A stretch of 64,000 nucleotides of DNA from Selaginella moellendorffii (GCF_000143415.4 NW_003314360.1:514182-578181), one strand, 5' to 3'; shown: positions 21,776-32,596, numbered from the stretch's first letter. Translations and numbers: made by a program. The notes: generated by a model not told the origin, from the sequence alone.

Positions 21776-22593
21776 CCAAATCTAATCTATTTATAATTTG
21801 CTCTTACTCAAGAGATTGCGGAATAGCCAAATGCCAAAGAGGAAAGCTAGTTTACTCACAATCTTTGGTTTTTGAGTTTCAAGTTTAGAGTTTTTGGGTG
21901 CCCTGCCCCACAATTTTCTTCTTGCTCGGGTGGACTGTGCACCGGGCCTCTACGAATACTCTTCTCTTCTGAAATGAATATGCATCGCTTCTTGTTGGGG
22001 CTTAGATTTTATTGTAGAGCCAGATCTTGAGCAGTGTATCTTGAGCCGGGAGCCCATATTAATTCTCCTGGCTTGTCTGTAGTTCAGATTGTGGTGCATT
22101 CTGGTTTCTATAAATCAATCCCAGAAACATTGTATCCCTTGATGTGATTGAGAGACAAGCCAGGAGAGAATGTTTTCTAGTTTAGTGCATTTTTCCAATC
22201 GTAAAACTTCCTGCAAGAAATCTTGGTGATCTGATCTCACAATTTCGTTGCTATTAGCTAGCAAGATGAATGGGCCAATGATGACCCATACATGTTCACA
22301 TAACAAGGCATGAAATGGATCATTTGCAAAGGCATCTAGGCGTAGCTTGATTTTCTTTATTCTTTTTACCATGATCACTCTTTTGCCACCGATTGGGGTC
22401 CGACACTGTGAGAGACTAGTGCCTCCTCCACCCCCACTCTGCTTGCCCAAACTTCACCTCGACACCACCAATCAATTAAGGGATTGTTCAATTGCTGCAC
22501 CTTAGCCTCCACTAGTGCATCCAAGAAAGAAAAACCTTAGGCACAGCATATATTTTGTTGACAAAGAATGGGACCAGACCGTGAGAGTTGAAA
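21776..22593. other. Spacer between the inverted copies
   Basis: No gene is firm. On the minus strand, 22450-22115 is open for 111 residues (VKRIKKIKLRLDAFANDP, with a Gly run near its start), and about 21960-21860 ends in a good donor, so exon fragments of an unidentified gene or element may lie here. The last 130 bp is the 5' flank of the NTPase gene. Confidence 0.3.
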
Positions 22594-22602
22594 TTAGGGT
22601 TT
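22594..22602 (+). promoter_or_regulatory. Telo-box (TTAGGGTTT) just upstream of the NTPase gene
   Basis: TTAGGGTTT, followed by a second TTAGGG at 22608-22613, lies 28 bp before the start codon. Telo-boxes are known in plant promoters of growth-related genes, close to the transcription start. Here it may also be a short telomere-like scar. Functional meaning is inference. Confidence 0.4.
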
Positions 22603-22630
22603 AAGGGTTAGGGCTAACCGAAAAGGGGCT

Positions 22631-25600
22631 ATGGCGGATGAGAAAATAGAAGAGTATGTAGAATTCATAGAAGACACAGATGGAGCAGAGGCCCATGAAT
22701 TCTCCCTTTCTGAGCAGAGAGTGAATGTAGATCTGGTTCTGCGGGTGTTTTCGGCCATGTCCGTCACTGTGAAGCGCGTTGAGAACGAAAAGGTTCGATG
22801 GAGGGCTCTAGAGGCAAGAAAAGAAGACGGCCTCAGCAAAGCCATGTTCGATGCTGGATCTTCTCACATCGTTCGTGCCGGGAGGCCTGGTAAACACTCA
22901 TTTTCTAAGCATTGTGTTTCGCCTGGGTAGTCATAGCGCTGTGGGTTTCCCGTGTGGCCCTTGTGAGTTGGATCTGATATCTTGTGTGTCTTCCATGATC
23001 TGTGTTTGTCTGGGTTGTTTCAGGCTATGGTATTCTTCTGTTGCTTGCTTGACCTGCGGCGCTCATTTGGGCGAGTTTGTTTCTATTTGGCCTTGGCGTG
23101 GGTTATGTTTTGGCTATGGCATCTGTGCTTTGTCGTGTGCTGTTTGATGAAGTGGCTATGGCGTCAGGCTTTTGTTCGTGGCCGTTTGCTTGTTGGGCTG
23201 GATGTTTTTGTATCAGCCACGATTTTGTAGTCTGCCTGATTGCGATTGTGCTCATTGCTTTCATGTAGTCTGGTGTTTTCCGGTTGTTGTCCCTGCATGC
23301 GTCTATTTGTGTTTGGTGCGGCTCTGGTGTTTTTCTATGTAGTTGTGAACTGTTCTGACAACTTTTTGTGTGCTGCAGTGCCCTCTGCGACAGCTCTTCA
23401 GGCTGCACCAGGTAAGCATCCATTCTTGTATACTCTTGTGGGTTTGTAACTTGACGTTTGAGGTACGAGATCTGAGTATGTGTGTGATCTTGCTCTCGTG
23501 CTGTTGGATTGTTGGTATTCTGCGATCTTTTGGAATTGATTAAATGGACCTTATTGCAGTCGATTGGGCCAGTGTGGTCACACCATGTTGGCTATGTTGC
23601 TCACTCCTTTTCTTGCCTGAAACAGAAACAAAAACAACCATAACAGGATCGGCCCTGTTACAGGCGTGTGATACTTCCATCTCCACGAAATCGCGGTTCA
23701 TATCTCTGTTGGCTCCTCACGAGTTGGGTTATAAGGCGAAATTTCCCTCGGCCCGGACACTCATGTGCGCGCTTAGTAACCTGCCATGCCTTCTATGGGA
23801 AGGCGTAGGAGATGGACTTGTGGAGCTCGACAATCGGTTTGCGCAGAGGTTGTCAGAGCGCCAGATCACTGTGCTCTTGGCTCCCAGCGGTTCAGGAAAA
23901 ACGAGAATGTTGATCGAACTTGCCTGCAGTAGATTCACGTTGTTTCTCACGGGTAAGCGTCCGATGGTTGGATTTGGAGGAGGATCGGATGATGTAGACA
24001 GGGTTGCCAGGTGGATGGAGACTCGGTTGCCCGCAGGTGAACACGATCTTGATCCGAATCATGCAGTGGTGCGGTTTGGTGTTGGGATTTTGATTCTTGT
24101 CCGGTTGAAATATTTGAAGTTGCTGAAAGCGCTGAAACCTGGGCTTCATCCTCGTGATTGGGCTTTTTTCCAGTTGGAGTACCCGGCAGTTGATGATGTC
24201 TTCCATGCTGCGGTTGAAGCCTTGATCGATTGTGTCCCAGTGGATCAGCAACTGCCTATGGATCAGCTGACGGAGGCTATAAGGAATCTTGCAGATGACA
24301 TTGGCTGGAAGGAGGGGGTGGTTGTCCTTGATGAGGCTCAAATGCTGCTTCATTGTATGAAAGGTCGATTCAAGTCTGAACTCACTCCTACGAAAGGGCA
24401 GCCGTCGTTGAACCCCATGTTACTGGCTCTGAAGTCGTACGGTTTCTTGAAGAGCTGCTTGTTTGTTGCGGGCACTGGCACGAGTATGCTTAAGGTTCGG
24501 GAAAGACTTCTGGGAGGGACAGTGAAGCCTTTCGATGTAACCGAAATTTATAGCTTACCTGGCTTTGACGACACCAACATTCCAGCCTTTCTCCAACGGT
24601 TTATAGATATCAGCAGGCTGGACATGCCCGCGATTACCTCCATGTACACTGGAAGAAGGCGACTTTTGAGCACGGCGATTGAGAAGTACGTTGTGCAGGA
24701 CAAACCACCAGAGGATTGGTTCCAAGTTTTCTTCTTGGAGTTGATCAACAAGCCTGGGGTGGAGCTTGGACTTCTTCGGTCTTTAAGGGATGAAGCGGAG
24801 CGGGTGTGGGATGATCCAGAGATGGCACAAATGATTGAGGACATTCTGTTCACGTATTATCTTACAGGTATGTGTCGCTGATTCTTTACAGATATATTCC
24901 TCATGCTGGTTTTTTCCAGGTTTTGGTCATGTTATTGTGCAGCGGAAGAGGAGTGTCATGACCTTAGTTGATTGTGGCTTTGCAACGCTGCTTGAGAGTG
25001 ACGCCAGTGCCGGACCTTTTGCACCGATTATTCCACACATAAGAGGGGTGAGGGGTGATGAAGCCGGACCTGGTTCTTCAGGTCCGGCTAACGTGCGATA
25101 CGTGATCCTTCAAGAGCCGATGATTGCAGAAGCACTCTGGGACCATATGCCTGCTGGTACAGTAATGGAGCGAGTCATCAGCACAGCTGCAGACGCATCA
25201 GTCCTTGGCATTACCTTTGAGCGGTTTGCGTGCATCGTGGGGGAGGCATTTGACAACAAGCTACCAGCTGAGGTTTTGGGTTTGCAGGAAACAGATGTGG
25301 TCTACAAGGAGGAGTATGAAGTTGTAAGGCCAAGAGGGCACTCGGGGGTGCTGGTTCAGGAGATTCGGACTGAAGAACAGTTGAACCTGTGGCTTGAAGC
25401 TGTTGAGGCTGGTGCATCGTTTGCTACTTATGCATGGCTTGGACCATTCCAAGAAGCTGGACCAGATGGGATGTTTCTTCTCAGAAGCAAAGAGTCGCAC
25501 AAGATGATGCCTGTGTTTCTACAGTTCAGAACAGATTCTGGGCTGGGTGTGACTCAAGCTTTTTCTTCACTCGACATCATGAAGATTGACAAGATACTGC

Positions 25601-25923
25601 ATTCAGGAGGAGCCTCTCGAAAACTAAAACAGTGGTGCTGGACTGGCTACCTTAGGCTGGTTGTTTCACCGAACCCACATCCAAAGGTAGGAAAGGTGGC
25701 CTTAGGAGATGTGAGGCGGAGTGGGCGAGCGAGAAAGGGGCGCAAAGAAATCCCCCTGGTAAGGCATATTTCATTTGATCTTTGACATGTTTATTTTCTC
25801 CTTCAGGTTTCACCTCTATCGGCTGTTTGGGCTGGTCGGAAACTTCGGGGGATCGTCAACCAGGAATTGCTGGATGCTGTGGAAGAGGTGAAGGAAGGTT
25901 TGCAGAAACGGAAAAGGGGGTGA
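22631..25923 (+). CDS. Crinkler-like P-loop NTPase with a C-terminal nuclease-like domain
   Basis: Five exons: 22631-22889, 23379-23411, 23560-24867, 24920-25758, 25807-25923; 851 residues, all phases consistent. Residues 1-97 form a short acidic header (EEYVEFIEDTDGAEAHEFSL). The ATPase part has Walker A at 205-212 (APSGSGKT) and Walker B near 351-358 (VVVLDEAQ). The C-terminal third has LVDCGFATLLE, YVILQEPMIAEAL, and FATYAWLGPFQEAGPDGMF followed by PVFLQFR (D716 and Q735). That resembles the D...(E/Q)xK arrangement of restriction-endonuclease-like folds, with the last Lys changed to Arg. The order header, NTPase, REase-like matches the Crinkler-RHS type proteins known from oomycetes, chytrids and some basal plants, thought to derive from selfish elements. 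Function in plants is unknown: mobile-element protein, host-defence factor or domesticated gene. It has no disabling change. Confidence 0.7.
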
Positions 25924-27518
25924 AGCGCTTTGCTACGTCTTCGGGCCACTCACAGTTCTCCCCTGTGTCCTTGATCTTCTGTTTTGGGAAGGGTTTGAAG
26001 AGTTTTTCAGGGACCACATCAATGAATCTCACTTTGTGAAACCGTTGCAGCAAGTCTTCCACATAATCCATGATTGCTGCCTTATGGTTTCCGCTTCCCA
26101 TGCTATTTGCGTGCTAAACCATAGGTTTTAACTTATAGAACACGTTTCTAGAATATTCAGAGTATTATAGTTTTAAATTTATAGAAGTTCCTAGAATATT
26201 CAGAGTGTATATTATGAACTTCATAGAGTTTGCAAGCAAGAACGTAGGTGCACTGCAACTATTGTGTGGAGTAATTGGTGGTGGTGGTGTTTGTCAAAGA
26301 GTGGTTGGTTGATACCACCTGGCAAATGAAGAATAGCTCGCCCTTTACTTCTATCTTATGCTTTTTATTTGGGGAATAACGTCCACCGCTTAGTACACAT
26401 ATAATTAAGTAAAACACACATACAAATAAGCAAGTTTTACCTTTGTAAGTGTTAAAGCATGCCTGATCCAAGTCTTGTTTATGAGGAAGGACAGCGAGTC
26501 TTAATAAACCATTCTCTGAAGCCAAGGTTTGGAGCCTCTCCAAACTTGCATCCTCAATTTTCTTTCCTTCCAAACTGAGTAGATCAGTAGAATCTAACGC
26601 ATCAGTAATACCACCTTGAGTGCCAGCACGCCTTTTTGACTTCATTTGTAACACACAAGGGATGAGCCGACGCTTCTGCCCAGAGTAATTGCCCAAGAAA
26701 AAGATGGCATATGGTCGGTTACCTGCCAACAACAGTCAGAAAAGTGTCCACGAATCAGTGAATATTACCTGTCAGCAGAACAGTAGGAAAACTGCCATGC
26801 CAGCCACATCGTCAATATATTTTTTCGAAGTGTAGCACCTGCTGTGGTGAGCATGCTTTTCCACGCAGATTGTCACCTCCATGTCTACAAGAGTGCATGG
26901 TCTCTCAAGCTTTAGTAGATATGCCGGGAACTTTGAAAGTGTCGTTGCGTAACAGCACCTTGTTCTCTTGGTGAAGGAACTGCCTCACAAACTCTGCTGG
27001 CACCTTCCCATCTAGTTCCTGAGCTTCCCCAAAAGCAGCCAGCTTCTCTAAGCCCAGACCGATCTTTGAGTGATCACCTTGTCCTTTGCTGATAAGCATG
27101 TCTTGACAGGAGTCCGAGTCAGTCATAAAATGGTGATAGAGCACTCTGAGTACAGCAGGTTCCTCAAGCCTTATCCAGCGTTCTTTGCGGCCTGAGAAGA
27201 AGTCATCAATGTTCTTGAGTTCCAATTGGCTTTTATTTGTCAACCAGGCTAAACCATATTCCACCAACTGAAGCGATGGCTCCTTGATGCTGATGAGAGT
27301 CGAAGAAGATCCAGAAATTTCGTGGTCAAGTATCACCTTCAACTCTTGCATGGCAGCTAGATTGCGATCTCTCTCGAGAAAATGCCGCACATCAGTCCAA
27401 ACGGTCCTGTCCATGTAGACCACGCCTTTCGGTGAGCCGGTAACACTGACGCCTGCTCCGAGAGAATCCGTAGTGCAAATTCTTTCGAAGAACTCGATAT
27501 TTGGGTCAATATTCTCTT
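25856..27518 (-). pseudogene. Relic of a related gene: nuclease-like half, no ATPase
   Basis: On the minus strand three open segments follow the same order as the C-terminal third of the NTPase gene. First, 27518-26905: LQLVEYGLAWLT matches LVDCGFATLLE; WIRLEEPAVLRVLYHHF matches YVILQEPMIAEALWDHM; GEAQELDGKVPAEF matches GEAFDNKLPAEV. Second, about 26724-26442: RPYAIFFLGNYSG then LIPCVLQMK matches TYAWLGPF then PVFLQFR, here with the QxK form kept. Third, about 26100-25856: DYVEDLLQRFHKVRF. No ATPase part remains upstream of 27518, where a transposon relic begins. The segments end in stops or weak splice sites, so it is probably a pseudogene. Its tail overlaps the last exon of the plus-strand gene by 68 bp, tail to tail. 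Confidence 0.55.
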
Positions 27519-27549
27519 TAGGTCAGATCGTTAAAAAATTGAGCTGTTC

Positions 27550-28640
27550 GTAAATGGAGGACTTTGATCATCCATGAGCAAAAATTTCTAAAGATCCTAC
27601 AGGTAAGTATTTATTTTTTATTGTGTTCATGAGATCTCTTACATTCTACATTCATAGGCCACCATGCTCTCATAAAATGTGAATGGTGCTTGGAAGCTCG
27701 TAAAGACAATCAGTTCACTCAAGGCAGTACGAATTTCCAGCTCCATGAGCTGAATGCCTATGCAAAGTCCGACAGTCACAAGGAGGCCAAGCAAATTTGC
27801 AAAGCCAATAAGCTTAGAAGGGAGCTGCAAAGAGGTTCCATGGATGATGCACTAGACCGACAGAGAGATCAACATGAAGAGCGAATAGTGCAAGTGATGA
27901 AGCTTGTCCATCATCTCATTTTGGCAAATCTTCCGCTTAACTTAATCGGATCTTGTACCAAGGAGCACCAAATTTCCCTCAAGCTGGAGACTACTCAGCT
28001 TTTGTGAATCCAGTCTCAGCTCGTGAGTTTCTTCAAGCGACTAAGTTTGTGGGGAGCAAAAGTTGGTTTCAGAGATTCAAGCCAGCCCATTCTTCTCAGG
28101 CTAGTGGATGAGAGCACTAATCACACGTCCAAACAGCACCTGATTGTGTGCATCATCTATCTGCGTGATGGAAAGGAGTTCGTCAAACTGATTCCAGTCC
28201 ATGATGGTACATCAAATTCTATTATCACAGCTCTTCAGTCTTTGCTGTTCACCACTATGGAACTAGCCAAAGAACGACTAGTTGCTTTCTGGTCAGATGG
28301 TGCTTCAAGCATGGTTGGCCGTCACGCAGGTGTGCTTCAGAGGCTCAGAGAGTCACATCGAGAGTCACTTGCGCTTTTGCAAGTTTTCCGTGGATTCTCC
28401 CGGGATTATAATCGAGGAAAGTGTGGAAGAGAAAGACTATAGGCAGGGACAATGACAATGCTGCTGGGGGGCGGCCCTAGTAGTGCACAAGCTTCAGTTT
28501 AAGGCTGTGGAGAGAATTGAGCAAAGGAAACAAAGGAAAAGAGGTTTTGGGACAAGTCACAACACTCTAGATGATGATACTTTTGACATGAATGTTGCAA
28601 TACCAGGTAAATTTTATCTATTTTTTTCTCCTTTTGCATA
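27550..28640 (+). mobile_element. Decayed hAT-type transposon (transposase fragments)
   Basis: The plus strand carries broken transposase text. About 27655-28007 has CEWCLEARKDNQFTQGSTNF and ELNAYAKSDSHKEA, which is the TTF/BED-like zinc-binding start of ZNF862-like hAT transposases. About 28023-28442 has RLVDESTNHTSKQHLIVCI, KEFVKLIPVHDGTSNS and AFWSDGASSMVGRHAGV, the RNase H-like core with the Asp of FWSDGA. The parts are separated by stops and frame changes. A last fragment near 28500-28610 reads KAVERIEQRKQRKRGFGT. No terminal inverted repeats or target duplications could be fixed by eye. It lies where the N-terminal half of the neighbouring nuclease relic should be, so its insertion may have broken that gene. 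Confidence 0.65.
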
Positions 28641-29254
28641 AAACTTACTTGTTCTTCACCAGGTTCTCTTGAAGATTGTGCATACACAAGCCCCACGAAA
28701 TCCTAACTAAGCACTATCCACACATACACTAGCATGACCTGCTTGGGCTTTGCATGAAGTAAGAGGTTTTTGGAAGAGCAAATGCTAGATTACATTGCAA
28801 GGCTTTTTACAAATGCAATGAAGGCATTCATTAAATTATGGAGTTATCAATTGCTGATCCAACGATTAACATTGCTGGTGAAAAGAGGAGAAAAGAAGAA
28901 AACCTATGAAAACTTTGAAGATCTAGACATGAAAAGTTTAATACACAAATCTAAGTTCTCCACAATTAGTGGTGCAGTTCATCTCCACCAAATGTGAAAA
29001 TGTATCAGCCCAAACCCTTGGATGTAAAACAAAATGTATACAAATTTCTGGATCAATTCAAAAAGCTTAACGACAAGTTGCGCGGTGTGCCGTAAAACGC
29101 GGTTCCGCTCAATTCAAAAGAGGCAAACAAAACTTGTAGCAGCTACCAATGCGCGTACCTTGGCTAGCACCATGCCCTAAGTCCATGACGACACAACCAA
29201 GGGAGCTAGCTTCGTTTACAGATTTGGAGTGAACTTTGGGTAATTGCCTGCAAT
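28641..29254. other. AT-rich flank, possible transposon remnant and COPT promoter
   Basis: A plus frame at 28770-28997 (FTNAMKAFIKLWSYQ) has no recognised family and may be the tail of the hAT relic. The final 150 bp is the 5' flank of the copper transporter gene. Confidence 0.35.
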
Positions 29255-29758
29255 ATGGACGCGGGTCACGGTTCACACGCACCTGCGGGCAGCGATGGCG
29301 GATCATCCTCCATGTCTCCGAGTATGGGTCACGTCGCTGGATTCGAAGCTCAATTAATGCCGATGCAAAGCAGTTTTTACTGGGGTAAGGACATGACGCT
29401 CTTGTTTTCGAGCTGGGTAACAAGAAATCCGGTTCACTACGCACTCGTCGTCCTGGCTGTTTTTATTTTTGCAATCGCCCACCAGTTTCTGGGATACATC
29501 CACAAGCTCTACAGCGGAAGCAGCAGCAGTGGCAGCAGCAAACATAAACACGCATGGCTCGAGATGTTGGTGGGGGTGGTTTTGTATGGCGCCCACACAA
29601 CCACGGGCTACTTGCTCATGCTCATCGTCATGAGCTTCAACGGAGGTGTCTTCGTTGCCGTCATATCTGGGCTGTGCCTGGGATTCTTGATATTCCAAGC
29701 CATTGAGAGGGCTATGAATGTGAATGCGTCTGATCGTGCATCATCTGTAGCAGAGTAA
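29255..29758 (+). CDS. CTR/COPT copper transporter
   Basis: Single exon, 167 residues. CTR-type transporters form trimers that bring Cu(I) across the plasma membrane or out of vacuoles. The N-terminus is rich in His, Met and Ser (HGSH, MSPSMGH, LMPMQ) for copper capture. TM1 is near FYWGKDMTLLFSSW to HQFLGYI. TM2 carries the pore motif MxxxM as MLIVM within GYLLMLIVMSFNGG. TM3 carries the helix-packing GxxxG as GLCLG. The Ser-rich loop between TM1 and TM2 (SGSSSSGSSKHKH) is cytosolic. The 3' end faces a second copper transporter gene on the other strand, 51 bp away. Confidence 0.95.
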   Translation: MDAGHGSHAPAGSDGGSSSMSPSMGHVAGFEAQLMPMQSSFYWGKDMTLLFSSWVTRNPVHYALVVLAVFIFAIAHQFLGYIHKLYSGSSSSGSSKHKHAWLEMLVGVVLYGAHTTTGYLLMLIVMSFNGGVFVAVISGLCLGFLIFQAIERAMNVNASDRASSVAE

Positions 29759-29809
29759 GATAATATATTCAAAACAAATCATTCCAAGTTATCATAAAAT
29801 GAAGTCCAC

Positions 29810-30298
29810 TCACGGCTGTGTAGAGCAAGTGTCGTGTTGGTGTTGGTGATCAGCGGCAGTGGTTTTGTTCGATTCAAGCTTGAATGGAAAGACGAGGATG
29901 CCCAAGCAAAGCCCCAAGACAACAGCGATAAACACCCCCACGTTGAAGCTCATGACAATGAGCATGAGCAAGTAGCTGGTGGAAACATAGGCAGCGTACA
30001 AGACGAGGGCGATGGCTGCCTGGCCGCGGCCTGGAATGGAGTAGAACATGTCGCCGCGGCCCCTGAGATAGCACAGAAACTGGTGGAGAATCGCAAAGCA
30101 GACGACGGCCAAGAGCGTTAGAGAGTACTCGACCCAGTTGCTGGTGGTCCAGCCCGAGAACAAAAGCGTTACATTCTTGCTCCAGATGAAGCTCATCTGC
30201 ATCATCATCATATTATGCATCCCCGTCCCCATCCCCATGGAAGGATTCGAGGGCGCTGCTGCCTGATTATGGTCGTGACCACCGTGATCCATATCCAT
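29810..30298 (-). CDS. CTR/COPT copper transporter, second copy
   Basis: Single exon, 162 residues from the start MDMDHGGHDHN at 30298. The frame is open back to 30424, but the upstream part lacks His/Met enrichment and is probably 5' UTR. The N-terminus has strong copper-binding character (HGGHDHN, a MGMGTGMHNMMMMQM run). TM1 starts at SFIWSKNVTLLFSGW, TM2 has MLIVM, and TM3 has GLCLG. The C-terminus is His-rich with a Cys (DHQHQHDTCS), as in copper-donating COPT tails. It is clearly related to the plus-strand copy but differs in both tails, so the pair likely arose by an old inverted duplication and has since diverged. Confidence 0.95.
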   Translation of the reverse strand: MDMDHGGHDHNQAAAPSNPSMGMGTGMHNMMMMQMSFIWSKNVTLLFSGWTTSNWVEYSLTLLAVVCFAILHQFLCYLRGRGDMFYSIPGRGQAAIALVLYAAYVSTSYLLMLIVMSFNVGVFIAVVLGLCLGILVFPFKLESNKTTAADHQHQHDTCSTQP

Positions 30299-30732
30299 GT
30301 TCGATCGATCGATCCCCCAATCAATTCCCTTCGAGGGAGGAAGAGCCGTGAAGAGGCTTTTGGTCGGCCTAAAACGCTGCCACTTAAACAGCCATGCATT
30401 CCTCCCCAAGTACAAGTACTGCACAGCAATTTAGTACTAGCATACAAATTCAACGTTGTTTTTGAGGACGTACTTTAGTTTTTTGTGAAATGGAATGTGT
30501 GATCTCATCTGAGCCCCACATCTACACGTACATTCCGGTTGGCTGCTTTACCAGTATAGCGCCATGGATTAATCGCCAGCTAGCAGCTAGGTCGAATCGA
30601 AGGCGCTGCGCTTTGCGTTGGACAGTTGGACTTGGAAGAAAGAAAGAACGATGTTACTTAGGTGAGAGCGTGCGTCCATTCCACTACCTAGTGCTTGTAA
30701 TCAAGGGGAGCATCATATCGAAATATCTGGTC
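30299..30732. promoter_or_regulatory. Divergent 5' region, COPT / GDT1-like
   Basis: The 434 bp between two divergent start codons holds both 5' regions. Copper and manganese transporters sharing a 5' region is suggestive of metal control but not evidence of it. Two GTAC cores, which are copper-response (SPL7) elements, occur near 30410 (CAAGTACAAGTACTG) and 30468 (CGTACTTT); GTAC is common, so this is weak. Confidence 0.3.
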
Positions 30733-32477
30733 ATGGAGGCACTGTCGTCGAGGGCGCTGGTGCTCGAGCACCACCATGTCAATCACAATGTCTTGCTGTG
30801 GCAACAACGGCCATGGAGGGCGCCTCAATCGGCGGCCCTGCTATCCGTGGCGCACTCGGCATTGAGGCGCACAAAAGCCAGGCTGTGGCGATGGCCATCG
30901 TCGTCGTGCCGGGTGAGTAACTTGTTTTGCTGCTTACAAATCTTCATAGATTTGATCTCAACTCTAGAGACGACACAATTGGACAGGATTTGCTTGTCGC
31001 AGCTGCCACCAGTGCGTCTTGCTTGGCCTCGGCTTCTTCTTCTTCTTCCACAGCCGAGTTTGGTGACCAAAACCACCAAAGCCATGATGCAGCAGCGCCG
31101 CCATCGCAGCGGCAATCGGAGCTAGGAGAGAGTGCTGCCGACCTGCAAACTTCGAAGGAGTCGCAAACTGCCCCGCAAAAGATGTGAGTCTCCTCGACTT
31201 TTGTTTGTGGAGCTCTAAGCTCTGAAATGCATGCACAGGGTGTAACGATTATATGATGTCTCGGCACTGGCAGGCCGACCAGAAACCTTCAAGCCGCGGG
31301 GATCATCTCGGGAATCACACTCGTGGGAACAATAGCCGCCGTTTCCTTCACGCTCGCCAGCGGAGGTCCGGCCGCGCTTGCCGCAGCGATCTCCAAGTCG
31401 GGATTCTATGCTGCCTTTGCGTTGATTTTTGTGTCGGAGATTGGCGACAAGGCAAGTTTTCTTCTTTCGGGTGCGCAGGATTCTGAGCTGGTTGCGTTGT
31501 GCACAGACGTTCTTCATCGCCGCATTGCTGGCCATGAGACACTCTCGAGGACTGGTGAGTTTAATTGATCAGAGAGTGTTTGTATGATATGATTGAGTGA
31601 GAACTTGATCCATGGTGATCGATCAGGTGCTGCTGGGCTCAATGGGTGCACTTAGCCTCATGACCGTCATCTCGGTTGTCATCGGGAGGCTTTTCCAACG
31701 CGTGCCGGCACAACTACAGACTTGTAAGCCTCTTCTCTCGCTCTCTCGTGTTTATGTTTTGGATTTCATTCGCGAGTGATCCCGGCCAGCTTTGCCAATT
31801 GGTGAGTATGCCGCTGTGGCGCTCCTCATCCTCTTTGGCCTGAAAGCAATCAAAGAGGCGTGGGAGCTACCGTCAGCCCCCGCTGATGCACCGGATGCGG
31901 CAGCTGACTCGGGCGAGCTTGCGGAAGCGGAACAAGTTGTCAAGCAAGTCCAGGTGTGTAAACTTCCTCTCGGCTCTCTGGGGTTCTAACCTTTCAACTC
32001 GGAGTAGTGCAGGCTGACAAGAAGTTGAGCACTCCGCTGACAATACTCGGAGAAACATTCAGCCTGGTCTTCCTAGCCGTGAGTTTTGGTTTCTCTGATT
32101 AAGCTCCGCCGGGACTTACATGCATGCATGTCTCAGGAATGGGGGGATCGATCGATGCTGGCCACAGTCGCCCTGGGTGCCGCTCAAGTAAGTGTGGCGT
32201 GATCTTCATGTACTCAAGGTGTTTGCTTGCTTGCACAACAGTCTCCATGGGGCGTGGCGTCGGGGGCAATCCTGGGACATACGCTCGCAACGTTGCTGGC
32301 TGTGCTTGGCGGCGCACTTCTAGCTCGATATATCTCCGAGAAAGTGGTACGTTTTTGGTGTGGCTAGACGAAGATCTCAGCTTACTAGCGTGTGGGCTTG
32401 TAACACACCAGGTTGGCTACACGGGCGGAGTCCTCTTTCTTGTGTTTGCGGCCGCGACTCTGCTGGGAGCATTCTAG
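30733..32477 (+). CDS. GDT1-like cation transporter, chloroplast (PAM71/CMT1 type)
   Basis: Ten exons: 30733-30912, 30987-31183, 31274-31451, 31507-31554, 31627-31723, 31790-31953, 32013-32078, 32137-32187, 32242-32346, 32412-32477; 383 residues. The first 110 or so residues are Ser, Ala and Arg rich (transit peptide). The membrane part has the two UPF0016 signature motifs ExGD(K/R)(S/T): SEIGDKTF near residue 183 and AEWGDRSM near 312, each in a three-helix half with inverted topology. GDT1-family proteins move Mn2+ or Ca2+; in chloroplasts PAM71 and CMT1 supply Mn to photosystem II. The third intron (31452-31506) uses a GC donor (AAG|GCAAGT), and the GDKTF motif is restored only if it is spliced. 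Confidence 0.93.
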
Positions 32478-32596
32478 CCTGAAAGTTTTGTTTTGTACTC
32501 CCTTTCTCCCTTTGAATCACAATGAGAATTATTTAGGGCTCATCAGTCACTGTTTCTAGGGCGCAGCAAAGGAGATCCATTGTGGAGGTACTCGAG

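Noticed and set aside
22594-22613. Interstitial telomere repeat
   Set aside because: Only two TTAGGG-like units are present, too few for a telomere array; kept as a telo-box only.
29354-29698. Minus-strand frame of 114 residues
   Set aside because: Antisense of the copper transporter; the plus strand has all the CTR motifs.
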